The position numbers and the translations under genes are program-made. A stretch of DNA of 64,000 bases from Puffinus mauretanicus (Eukaryota; Chordata; Aves; Procellariiformes; Procellariidae): the NCBI GenBank assembly GCA_023333565.1, contig JAJKFH010002781.1, positions 266,501 through 330,500 on the forward strand, given 5' to 3'. Below, piece by piece: positions 1 through 10,830 of this stretch; the first letter of the stretch is position 1, and each line of letters starts with the position of its first letter. A model generated the notes under the pieces. The model worked only from the letters and a program-made list of their open reading frames with translations. It ran no database searches and was not told where the DNA came from.

Positions 1-1689
1 CTAAAAGTGGGAGAGAGTGAAAAACTTTCTTGGGGAACCAAGACATCCTAGATTGCACACAGCTGAAAAATGAAGTTTGGACATAGAAACTAAAAGCATA
101 TAAACAAAATATAAACTATTATATATAAGCTAAGCTGTATAAACGAAAACATATCGCTCATAGGCACATGACAAGATTAAGCTGAAGGCTAATGCATATA
201 AAATGAGTTCATACAAAATGAGTCTGATGAACTCAAGGCATTCAGCACACTAAGTAACTCCTGAACAACAGTATGAGCCCTATGGTCTCCTTGCTACTGA
301 GGAGATGTGGTGGTGCATTGACTTTTTTTATAGTATGACAGTGCTGCTCGGGAATCAAATCCTTGTTATGTTCAGCACTCTACAAGGATGTGATATGGAC
401 ACCGGCAGAGCCAACATCATTATATTTCCACGGAATCATGTGCATTTGGTAAAAACTTTGGTTAAGATTTTTGCCATGTGTGAGATGGAGCAAATGATCT
501 GGATCCTGGGGTTTACTTAAGAATAAACAAGATCAGAGCTTTTACCCCACCTGATTTTCTCACACACTCACTCATTTCTTCTCCCCACAGCACTATGTTC
601 ACCTGGCAGGGGGGTCGCTGCTGGTCCAGGAAGGTTGGGCAGAAAGTTATGTTGATTTGTGTTGGGATGCTGCTCACAGTTACTGGTCTCAGGTGTCTCT
701 GCCAAAGGTCCCTGGGCAACCCCAGCATTCATTTCCCTGCACCTCTCTGATCTCCAGGATTGCTCCCCGAGTCTTTCCTCCACTCAGGATCTTCTTCACC
801 TTCTTTCTGGACCTCCTTCTTATCTCTGAAACCAGGTCTTCTTTTCATTAACCCTGCTTTTTATGGCACCTTTTTTTTCCAGAAAACCAAGCCCTTGTTT
901 TCCCCCAATCTAAAGTCTATGTGCAGAAGCACAGTGTATCATCACCCTTTCAACTGGTGGATCTGCCTCGTGTCTCTTTTATTAATGGGAGGATTTAGGA
1001 CATGCCACTTCGGTCTAGTCCAGGTGTTATCGAGGTTTACGATCAGTCCCTACTGGTTGCAGCAAGCACTTAGCAGGCTTCTGCTTGACAATTCAAAAGT
1101 TCAATTTCAGACATTCATCTCCCACTGCAACACATGCACCCAATCTGCCTCCTGTTAGTGTTCACAATTTAAGATAATTCTTTGCCTATGGCATTTTTGT
1201 ATTTCTGTAATAGAATTAAGAACACTTCAGTCCTTGCCAAGGCCAACAAATGATCTTGAATTTTTAAATCAAAAGCATGTTTGGGATGTGAAATCAGAGG
1301 AAAAGACATGGAAGTGCTACCCACCACCCCCACGCCCCCATGTTTACATTCATATTGCTTAAGATTTTTGCCTTTTATGGTTTTAAAAGATTTTAAATAC
1401 TTGAAGACTAGCTCTAGAAAGTGAAGGCAAGTGGATTTTCATCAGGATGAGAAGAGGTGTTGAAAGAAGGCTCATCAAGAAAAGCCATGGCTGTGGAATG
1501 GCTATGATCTCCCTTTACAACCTGACATTTGAGTACACTGGTGAACTGATCACCTAAAGATTAGGACCGCTCTAGGGTCCACTGACTTTCACATGAATGA
1601 TTTCCACTGGCAGCTGTAGAAGAAAAAGGGGTGGAAAGAACTGGAGTTAGGGTCTTGATGATTTCAATTCCCTCCAGTAAGAATATATA
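1..1689. other. Non-coding sequence, no gene recognised
   Basis: This AT-rich stretch holds only short open frames. The longest, 132 codons on the plus strand at 760-1158, has no recognisable domain and reads like translated pyrimidine-rich intron sequence. I see no repeat family, promoter-like GC peak or RNA gene. It could be intron or intergenic DNA; the sequence does not decide between them. Confidence 0.6.
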
Positions 1690-1850
1690 TTTTAAAGCTT
1701 GAGTAATTAAAGTGTGACCCCATTCAGCTTGGTCCTGTCAAGGCACAGTTCCTTTTATTTCTCCTGGCGGCTGTTATTAAAGTGCGTTTATTACGGCTGT
1801 GGTTAATTAATTAAGAAATCATTGAAAATAGCAATAAAAATAGTTCTGCT
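1690..1850. promoter_or_regulatory. Enhancer-like TAAT-rich block (candidate conserved non-coding element)
   Basis: The block contains a HOX/CDX-like core GTTTATTAC at 1786-1794 and the run TTAATTAATTAA at 1803-1814, with further AATTAAAG-type words at about 1705-1712. Dense homeodomain-type words without simple tandem repetition are common in vertebrate conserved non-coding elements near developmental genes. Conservation itself cannot be seen from one sequence, so the call is inference. Confidence 0.3.
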
Positions 1851-3180
1851 ACTTTGCTCAATGTAAACCCTCAGTTTTCCCAGGCATCAGTGGGATCCAG
1901 GGGTACCCAGACCACTTTTAAGGTTAGGGTCTTACAAAGAGCCTTCAGAAGGTCCTGCAGCTGGCAGAGGAGCCTGGTTTCCCAGGGTGGTTACTATCCC
2001 AGAGCAGTGCTTCTCAAAACTTGTGATGGGGTCCTTTCCTTTAAAAGTGTGCATATTAAAGGGACGTGGCAGCAATCTCAGATGACCAAGCTGGCTGGTG
2101 CACCAGTTTGCATCCTTTCTGAGGATAAAAGGTTTCACTTAGACAAACTGCATGATGGCAGGAGTGAGAATTTGTGCCTAAGCCCAGTACATGGGCCACG
2201 TTCAGTGTCATTGTCATACTTCAGTATCTGTTACAGAAGGACCCGTGTTCTTTGCTTCTGAACCCATTTTTGTCCCCTACCAGTGACACACATTCCAGGG
2301 GTAGTGGTGGTTTGTGGTATGTGTCATACTTTGGGGTTAACTCTATGGTGGGATGGTGGACCTAGTGCAGTCCCTTGATGTAGGGATACCAGCTATCTCT
2401 GTGACTAACTTCACATGGTTTCCTGCCCAAACTCACTAATACCCTACAACTATATTACTCACCAATTAATTAACTGTAGTTAAGTGGCAAGTAACCAGTT
2501 TTGCCAATATACATTTCACAGAGAGTTTAATTTTATTGTTCTGAAAATTGTGTAATAGGCTTAATTTTCTGGTTAGATAGTTCAAGTAAATGTAGCACTT
2601 GATTTTAGAATGAAGTGTTCTGGTAATGCTCTATTATGTGACACAGTTGACTATGATACCAGTTTGCAAGAAATGAAAACCATTCTTTCGTAAAGACACA
2701 GCAGTTTGAGTCACTGTCTGTTGCAGATATTCAAATGAAAAACTAAGTCCTTTCCTTTTCTGGGCTAAAGTAACAGCTGTACACACCTGAAGGTCACACG
2801 TTCAAAAGAAACAGTGAAAAGTTACTTACCTGTTTAGAAATAGGGTTCTAAGTATTTAGTGGTAAAATCGACAAATGCTCTATTATTACCTAGTTCAGCT
2901 GTGGGCTTTGACAGGATCTACAAAATAGGGCACTTGACCCTTATCTTCTATGTGGCTCCAGACTGGTAGGTGTTATCTGAATGCATGACCTAGGATCAGG
3001 CTTTCCAAAAACTCAGTGGGAGGGCACAGGAAGGCCGTGCCATTTCTTTCCCTTGAAGTTAGATGATATGGAGGGGACGTGAAGAGGAAGAGAGAAGCAG
3101 GGTGCATGATATAGTGGGTTTATTACTTGCTTAAAAGGCAGGAAAAGGATTTCAATGCCTGCTGGAAATAAATAGAGAGT

Positions 3181-3236
3181 ATAATATATTTAATCTTCAT
3201 ATACATATATATAAAAATATACATATAGATATATTT
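3181..3236. repeat. AT-rich simple repeat (TA/ATAC type)
   Basis: The segment is almost entirely alternating A and T with interspersed ATAC and ATAG words. It is a low-complexity patch of the kind that varies in length between individuals. No function is implied. Confidence 0.75.
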
Positions 3237-4134
3237 GGATCTGAGCTGTGTTTTTTCCTTTGGAAATAGGATGCATGCTTTTTAATCCTTTAAAATGTAT
3301 GGATTAATATGTCTATAATCATTACAGATATGATTAGCAGCAATTTCTCTTTTCAATTACACATTCAAAAAGTAGAAAACAATTGATTTAGCAAGACAAC
3401 ATTTCTTTCCTCTGTAATCCATCATATGAAGGAAGAAACCAAGGAGGCATGAGGTGAGGCAGCTCCACCAGTGCCAACAGTCTGCTTATTTTTCTTTTTG
3501 TCTGAATCCAGACAAATCTCTTGGCTTGCTGAACTTTGCAAATATGGGGAGAGGAAGAATAGGGTGCGTAAGGGGTAGATGAGTGTGGTGGTGTCAGTTT
3601 TGGAGGGTTCGCCTGAATTTTACTCCCTCAGTCATACGTCTCTTCCTATTCTTGTCAGCAAGAGACCTCTGTGCCCATGACTTTTATCCCTTTCCAGGGT
3701 CAGTTCTCATATGTTCCTTAAGTTATTTTCCATTTCTTTGGTCAAGTGTCCAGATTTGCTCCAGCAACTGGATGATGGCTGAGTCTTTCTTGGAGGCAAT
3801 TACATTTGAAAAGAAAAATGCAAAATTTACTTGACTCTGTTAACAGATTTTCTGCTGGGTACAAGAGTCTCAATGAGGTAGAGCTCATTGCTGTGGATGA
3901 GATGGGAAAGTTAATGCTAAAGCTGTAAGGTGGTTGTTGTGTTTTTTTTTTTTTAAACTGTAAAGTTTGCTAATTCTCTGCTCTTTGAACCATGGAGAAT
4001 TACCTTAACATTTTTTGCCCGAGTAGTAAATTATTGTCCCCCTCACCTCCTTCCACTCCACTATTGTTTTTCCATCTCCACTTCTTATTCCTACCACTCC
4101 CTTCCTGCTTCTCTTTCCCTCATTGCTCCACTCT

Positions 4135-4189
4135 AACTTCCTTCATAAAGGAAGTTCTCCCATTCATCTCTTTCTCCCATTCATCTCTT
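4135..4189. repeat. 9-bp hairpin followed by a 17-bp tandem duplication
   Basis: AACTTCCTT (4135-4143) and AAGGAAGTT (4148-4156) form a perfect 9-bp inverted repeat around a 4-base loop. Directly after it, TCTCCCATTCATCTCTT occurs twice in tandem (4156-4172 and 4173-4189). Both lie inside a longer pyrimidine-rich tract. This is likely local slippage or duplication; no gene function is suggested. Confidence 0.7.
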
Positions 4190-5737
4190 CATGCTTTTAT
4201 CCATGCCACTTCTTAAGCTTCTCTCACCCTTAATGTGGTTACCTGGCCTACAGTACAACCTCTCCCAGATGTGCACTCTTCCTGCAAACCATCTATGTAG
4301 CCATTGCTTAAGAAATAATGAATAAACAATAATAATTAGCAGTCTATAAAAAGCTTTGAAACAATAATTTTTTGCCCCTGATTATGGCCTGAGGTGTTGG
4401 CTTGAGACAAAATGTTTTTTATTTAACTCTAAAACTATCGTCTTACCCAATCACAGCTGTTTTTCTTCAGTTTTGAACAAATGCCGCTGGGGTAGGAGTG
4501 GGAGTATGTTTTGTATGGTCCCGTGCAGGGAGGTAAATGGTAGCAAACACCTTTGGGCTTTTCTAGCTTAAACCCATTACTGTGTAGTGTACAGGAAGAA
4601 GAAGGCATCTACTAAATCGTAATTAAGACCAAACAAACCCGTCCGAACATTTTCTAATCAATATGGCTTTCTTAAAATATGGCTGAACCTGGGAGCATTG
4701 GGCTTCACAGCCCTTTCATACAGGGCTTGTACTAGGCAGACCTCATAAAAAGGCTTGACTAGGGTGTAGCTTTGGTATTGTAGTATGCCATATTAAGTAA
4801 CTTTTAGACCTTCTTTTATTGCTTCTTTACCTTGTGAGAGTATTCACAGAGTCTTTAGTAGAAGTAGGTTTCCAGGTTTCTCTGCTTTTATCTTGCCACC
4901 TACAGTATTCAGTGAAGTCTAACTTGGGAAGGAATTGTTCTTGGCTTTATTCTCTAAGTGATCCAGTCCTAACAATGAGTCCATGATGATCAATTTAATT
5001 TATGTTTTGTCATAAACTGTTACCTACTTGACTTGTCTGTGTAATATGCAGCCTCACTCAAAAGAGCTGTTGGGTATGTTTTCAATTGCTTTGTGTGAGT
5101 CATTGTTCTAGAGGGAGCTTTTATTATAGATTGAATACCTGGGATGATAAATTTACACGTATAAGAACAGATACATGCTGTAATAGAATTATACCTGTTT
5201 CCTATGCGTGCATATATTCACACACAAATATAATTTGCATTAGTATGCATACAGACTCACGGGGTCTTGGAGATAGAAGGATGAGAAAGAAATGTGATGC
5301 TAGAGGAATCACAGTATCTTTGGTCATGATTGTTACTCATTATTTATTCCTGTTGCTGCATATGACAAGGTTGTTCACACAGTCCCTATCCTTCTTGCAT
5401 AGTAATTTAGGCTGCTTGTCTTTTCCAATGCTAAACCAGGAACTTCAAAAGCCACATGATGTGAGAGAGGAGGAGGAAAGGCTGATTCTGGACATGCTGA
5501 AAAGTCAAAAAAAGCCCACCTGAAATGAGAAGCTGAATACCTACCACCAGAAGAGACTATCTTTAACCTCCTGCAAGTACATGAACTGCTAAGCAGGAAA
5601 TGACCCAGCTACAAGATCATGGTACAGGGGGAGCAGTTTATAAACAGGTGAAACTGAACCACAGTAATTAGAAAACTAGACCAGATCTAACTGGAAACCT
5701 TCATCCTAGAGCCATAGAAGTTAGGTGCAAGGGTAGG

Positions 5738-5775
5738 GTTTGTTTTGTTTGTCTGTTTGTCTGTCTGTTTGTTTC
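5738..5775. repeat. GTTT/GTCT microsatellite
   Basis: An uneven run of GTTT and GTCT tetranucleotides, an ordinary short tandem repeat. The interruptions suggest moderate age. Confidence 0.8.
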
Positions 5776-6039
5776 TGGCAGCTGCTTTATGTTGCTGAGG
5801 GCAGGCAGGACAAGTTGCTCAAGCATAAGGCCCAGGTGCATCTCACCTCACCTTGCCATCTGCAGCATGGACGGACATATTTGAGTCAGTCACACTGAGC
5901 TCCACCTACATATTGAAGGCATTTTTGAAGTTCAGTTCATCTGCTCGGTTTAGGTCTCTGCTTCAAGGTGAGTGGTGCTCCGGTTGTGCCCCCTCCACTC
6001 TCTGCTGCGAGCACCTTGCTCCCGCGGACGTCTCCAGCA

Positions 6040-6425
6040 CACATTGAAGATGTCTACACTGGATCTGATGACTCTCAGCTGAGCTTTGGGAGTTGGCTGT
6101 GCTTACTTTTGCCCTCAGTAAGCATGAGGTCAGCTATATTGCCTGCAGTCTCGGTGAAAGATTTGAATTAGTGTAATTTACCTTGCATTTGCAGTAGGCT
6201 ACGCCTGCACGCATGGCTGGTCACTACTGTTCCACTGAGGCAAGCTGTCATGTGTCTCCCCAGCACTGATGCAGTTACCCTGACAGGAAAAGTGCTTCCA
6301 TTAGTACTTTTTCTGCTACGTGAGTCAATATCAGCCAGAGTGGCAAAGTGGTTTAGCTTTTTTGCTGGTATAAGCTAAGTCTATGCTACGAGTTGCCCTT
6401 GTAGTTACGCTCGCGTGCAGGCTCT
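6040..6425. mobile_element. Possible ancient non-autonomous DNA transposon remnant
   Basis: The segment contains words that I associate with old non-autonomous DNA transposons of turtles, crocodilians and birds: GATGTCTACACTGG near 6049, GATGCAGTTACC near 6267, AAAAGTGCTT near 6287, and TTTGCTGGTATAAGCTAAGT near 6360 followed by CTATGCTACGAG. The arrangement is patchy, with no clean terminal inverted repeat and no target-site duplication found. The match is from memory of the family style, not an alignment, so it is tentative; unique sequence is the main alternative. Confidence 0.35.
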
Positions 6426-9400
6426 GATGTGGGGCCCATGGAGGCATTGCTGCAGGGATCTGCTGGGGGATCCCAGGGGAGTAGAGTAACATCAGGCATC
6501 TGATGGGTGAGGGGTGAGGGGAAGACTCCTTCAGAGTTTGAATCAAAACACACATTGCAAACTTACTCCCCAGCGTTAACTCCACAGGAAACATAACGCT
6601 GGATGTCTAAAGCTCGACCCTGGCAACCATGTCCACCTGACAGCAAGTGTAACTGATAAACACACTCAAGTACACTAAATTGTCATTATTTGATTTAAAA
6701 CATAAAATGCAATAAAGAAATTAATTACTTTACAAGTTGGTTTCTGATTGCTATGTTTTGCTATGTTGAGTTCTCCGCAAAAAACTTTTCAGGTTCATCT
6801 TTTCCACCTCATCTGCTTGGGAAACTGTAGCATCAAAACTGAACAAGGACAAACTTCATTTTAAAAAGCAAGCTGTCGCTCACATCTACTGTCAGTGACA
6901 ATAGCCAGCTTTTGATGTGTGATTCTGATAGTGAACCAAAAGAGAAAGTCTGGCAGTGGTGCCCTGTTTGGGAATTTTGGAAGGAGGTTTTGGAGATTAT
7001 TTTGGGTTTTCTGAACTATTTGAATTATTTGCTGGCAGCCACAGGCGAGTGGCATTTTACAGCTTTGATATCTGAAAATAGCTCCTTTGGTATGGAGCTC
7101 GTCTTCCTTGATTCTCACATAAGCTGCATATTTATCATAGCTGAGTGATAAATGGTGAGATACTGGTGTTTTATATGCAGTGAAATGACAAGGTCAGTTT
7201 TAATTAAGCTGAGATCAAGCCCAGTCTGTATTACACACTTCTGATTAGGTTACTTCAAATTAACATAAGTTTTTGGAGACTTCACTGAAGTCAGTGGTGT
7301 TAAACACCAGCTGTGCTGGCAGATAAGTGTGGGATATAAGAAGGAGATAGAATTCACATCGAAATTAGCACTTGGCACAATATAATTCTCTGATTGCAAA
7401 CTATGCGAAGTTGCCTGTGCTAATTGGTTGATTTTATTTGAAGCAGATGTTGTTAGCTTTCCCACTAATGATCTGGAGAGAAATTTTTTTTGAAAGACAT
7501 GCCATGTTAGGTTCTCTGCAGTATAATAAGCTAATTACAACTTTAAGTACTAGCAGTAATTAGCACAATGTGTATAAAGTGGTCCTGATCTTTTCACCCT
7601 GCTGCATTATTGTTAGGGCATCTTGAAAAACAACAAAAAAGAGCTAGCTGGATTTAGTTTCCCCAGTCTAGCTTCCTGTTTTCCCAGACTTTTATATTAA
7701 GGAGATAATGAACTAGACTTTTATCCTTTTTTTTAAGCACACACACCAAAAAGGTTTAAACCTTTTTCCTTCTGTTTTTCTCTAACTCCCTTCTCTACAT
7801 CAAATCTGTTTAGTCTTATCTTTGTCCATTTAGATGAAGTCTTCCAGCATCTTAAAAATACCATTAGTAAATAGTTCTGTACAGTAATGGAGTATTTGTT
7901 CTCTATTAATTCATTTAATCATTTGCCCACGTATTACCAAGATCAAAGGTATATCTGTCTTATAGAAAGAAAACAAACAAACCCACCCTGAAAGCTTCCT
8001 TCTTTCTAGAGCAATTGTGGTCCTTGTGGTTTGTACCAATGGTGATTAGAAACTGCCGGCAGTTTGCAAAATAGTCACAGGAAGAACCATCAAGTGATCC
8101 TGCCTGTAGAAAAAAGGAAAATCAAAATGAGTTATATGAAAATGGTGAATCAGAAATTATCCTTGTAATACCTTCTGAAACTTGGTATGACCGCTACAGG
8201 TGGTGGGTACACTGCAGAAATGGCTGTTCTGAGAAAACAGTTTAACAAATACTTCAGTTTACCTAGTGGTATCCTGGTGTGGTTTGGTGAAACTTGCTCT
8301 TCAGAAACCTTCAGCTGGTATTGACATCAAAGATGTTTTTCACTTTTTTATGGACGTCACTAGAAGCCAGATCTAGCCATTTGCACAGATACGGTCACAT
8401 TCCCCAGTTCCCTTATTTTGTGGGCTGAGGAATGGCGCAATGAACTCTCTCGGGCAAGTCATGCCATTTCAGCCACTTGTGTGACACACATAGGCTGGTT
8501 ACCGACGCTGGTGCCATACGGCATCACCTTGCCACTACCTGAGAGAAGGGTCAGGGGACCGTCCCTCTGAGTTTGTGATCTGGGAAACTGATTTATTGCC
8601 TGGAACTGCAAGGGCAGGTATTTCCAGACCGCAGGCACCGTGGACGGGCATTTTGTGGTGGACCGTGGACTGAAGCCTGTTCACTTGCAGCCAGGTTGAG
8701 CCGCGTTGTTTGCAGCCAGCGAGCTGTCGCCAGTGTGCGGAGGGTAGGCGCAGCAAGAAGGAGGGTGACAAAGTACAAGGCCCACACACTCTTTTGGGCT
8801 GGCAGAGGCATGCACAGGGGCATCCATGACACTTGTGGAGGTAGAGCAGTGGGGAGACCCTGAGCAGCCAGCAGTTTCACTGGACTCCTGCTGTTGGAAA
8901 TGATCCTCTGATGAAGTGCATCAGGCCCAAGGTTTCTTCTTTAGGTTCCTTTCAACTGCAAGTCATATCTGTGAGCTGTGTTTCTGCTTGGTGCATATCA
9001 GAAAACAGGATAGTTTCAACCCATCACATTTTCTCTTTTTTTCTCTTCCTTTTCTATCCTGGTTTTCAAACGAAATGTGTCTTTCGCGTGTTAGGGCATG
9101 TTAGGGCAGGGGTTGACTGTCCTTGTGTACCTTTCTGTAAAGTGCATGTAAGGAAGGTGTTCAAAAACAAAGCTTAGATTTAGCATGGTATACTTCATGA
9201 GGTATTTTCCTGGGTTAGCAAAAGGGACACACGTTTTAAATTATTTATTTACTTCCATCAAACTTTCTCCTTTTAAATAAGCTGGTAAATCTACATCTTG
9301 AGCTAGCAAAAAGTCATCACCCAAAATAAACCACAATTTGATTTTTGTAACTCCTTAAGACCAAATTAATTTCTTTTATTGCCTTGGGCAAAATCTTTTA

Positions 9401-9479
9401 GTTGTGGGTTTAAGCTAAAGCAAACATGCTACTTCCCTTCAGTCTGAAGAATTGGTAAGTAAAGATTCTTTGTTATTTT

Positions 9480-9610
9480 AATCTCATGATTCAATCTCCT
9501 GCTGCATTAATTTGGTGATTTGACTAATTGGTGGTTTAACCTATTATTAATGTTCCTCCATTAATTTCCTGATGCAATTTTAATGACATCTTGATGTCAC
9601 TATTGAAGTA
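9480..9610. promoter_or_regulatory. Enhancer-like TAAT/ATTAAT cluster
   Basis: ATTAAT-type words recur closely (TGCATTAATTTGG, CTAATTGG, TATTATTAATG, CCATTAATTTCC), with spacing of roughly 10-30 bases. This resembles homeodomain or LIM/POU binding clusters in conserved enhancers. It is not a tandem repeat. AT-rich chance sequence is the alternative, and only cross-species alignment would separate them. Confidence 0.25.
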
Positions 9611-10569
9611 AAGTCTGTTTAGTTTAAAAAAACCAGGAGAATAGTGATTTTAGATGTGGTTATCTATTTGCTGAATTTTAATGTCTTTATTCATTCTAAT
9701 AAAACTCATGGAAGTATAGAGAGCTGTATCTTTTTAATAAAGCAGATTGGGCTTTAATCCTGAGTCAAACAATTGATTTACCCAAGAATTTTTGTGGTTT
9801 TTACTAAAATAAGCAGAGTCCATTACATTGTTCTTAGCCCATTACTCTATCTAGAGGTCCTACTCCAAAGACTACATGCAATGCACGTAAAGCCTCCGTG
9901 TGAAAAAGCAGCTTCTGGGTCAGGAGATGGTTACCATGAATATTCCCTCTGGACCACAGCAAAGTAACAAAGCAGAAACTGAGTTCTTGGCTTTGCTACA
10001 GCTCATCCTAAGGCTCCACACAATTCTCTTGATTTCCTTGTGCCTCACTGCCTGCTCTTGACCCAAGTAAAATGGGGATCTCACTTAATTCCTTTCACCT
10101 TTTATGTGTTTCATCTGTTTGTGATGTAAACGTGTCAGAGCAGAGACCATTTTTCACCTACATTTATGATCTTTACAGTGCTGGTTGGAATCTTGCTGAG
10201 GTACAAATCAGTAACAGCAACTGTGTAATTAAAAACAGGTAATGTCAGCTATGGTGGAGCCAGAATAACTCATAAATTGGAAAACCAAGAGTGACCCTAC
10301 TGCTCCTGGAGCCTTGCAACATGGATCACGCCTGCATTGCACTGACTCTGACCAAAAGGAGTGCAAGATGTGTCAAAAGAAATTGTAAGAAATGCCATGA
10401 TGTGAACAGTCATCTCATTTTCTAATTTATTTAGTAGCGTAGCACAACTTGCAGGGGGACGAGCCGTGCAGCTTGCCCAGCGGCAGATGTGGTGACAATG
10501 TGCGTCTGGCCACGCAGCGCATATGTGAAGCATCCCCACATCCCAGTCCCTCCTTGGCTAAAGAGACAC

Positions 10570-10830
10570 TAAGGTCAAGGCACCGTTACCTAGCAACTAA
10601 TGAGAGCTGATTAATCCATTTGTGGGCGTCACATGCTGCAGTGATGTATGTGAGCCTGTGCCTGCTTCTACTATTTGTGTAGTGGCAGGAAAAGCAAGTA
10701 ACAATTACTGCTGAACGCCATCAGTAATGCTGACAACGGCATCATTAGATGTATAAATGATCACAGCCAACAGTCACTTTTGTTTTTTAATGATAGCATC
10801 AGGATTTTGAATTTCTAAACTGCACTATCA
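10570..10830. promoter_or_regulatory. Enhancer-like block with RFX X-box and paired-type homeodomain sites
   Basis: The block opens with AAGGTCAAGG (an orphan-nuclear-receptor-like half-site), then a near-perfect X-box (10585-10597), then TGATTAATCC at 10608-10617, an OTX/CRX/PITX-type TAATCC word. Several further TAAT and ATCATTAG words follow to about 10830. The sequence is balanced in composition and not repetitive. The combination of distinct motifs in 260 bases suggests an enhancer. RFX factors act in ciliated and neural cells, but no target gene is visible in the window. Confidence 0.4.
10585..10597 (+). promoter_or_regulatory. RFX X-box motif
   Basis: GTTACC-T-AGCAAC fits the X-box consensus GTNRCC, a spacer of 0-3 bases, then RGYAAC. 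Both half-sites match at every position, with a one-base spacer. RFX1-4 and RFX6 dimers bind such inverted repeats, commonly upstream of ciliary genes. The site is not next to a recognisable promoter, so a distal element is more likely than a core promoter. Confidence 0.5.

Larger units (their letters stand above)
1851..6030. other. Non-coding sequence with simple repeats
   Basis: No coding gene is recognisable. The stretch contains an AT-rich patch (3181-3236), a pyrimidine-rich tract (about 4030-4220) with a 17-bp tandem duplication, and a GTTT/GTCT microsatellite (5738-5775). The largest open frames, 135 and 145 codons at 1854-2261 and 5086-5523 on the plus strand, show no family resemblance and look like chance frames. 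Confidence 0.55.

Noticed and set aside
2821..3162. Perfect minus-strand donor CAG|GTAAGT at 2830 with an acceptor-like CAG near 3162
   Set aside because: A perfect nine-base donor is expected about once by chance on both strands of 64 kb, and the putative exon has no other support.
5086..5523. 145-codon plus-strand frame
   Set aside because: No homologue or motif recognised; no start context or splice structure to support it.
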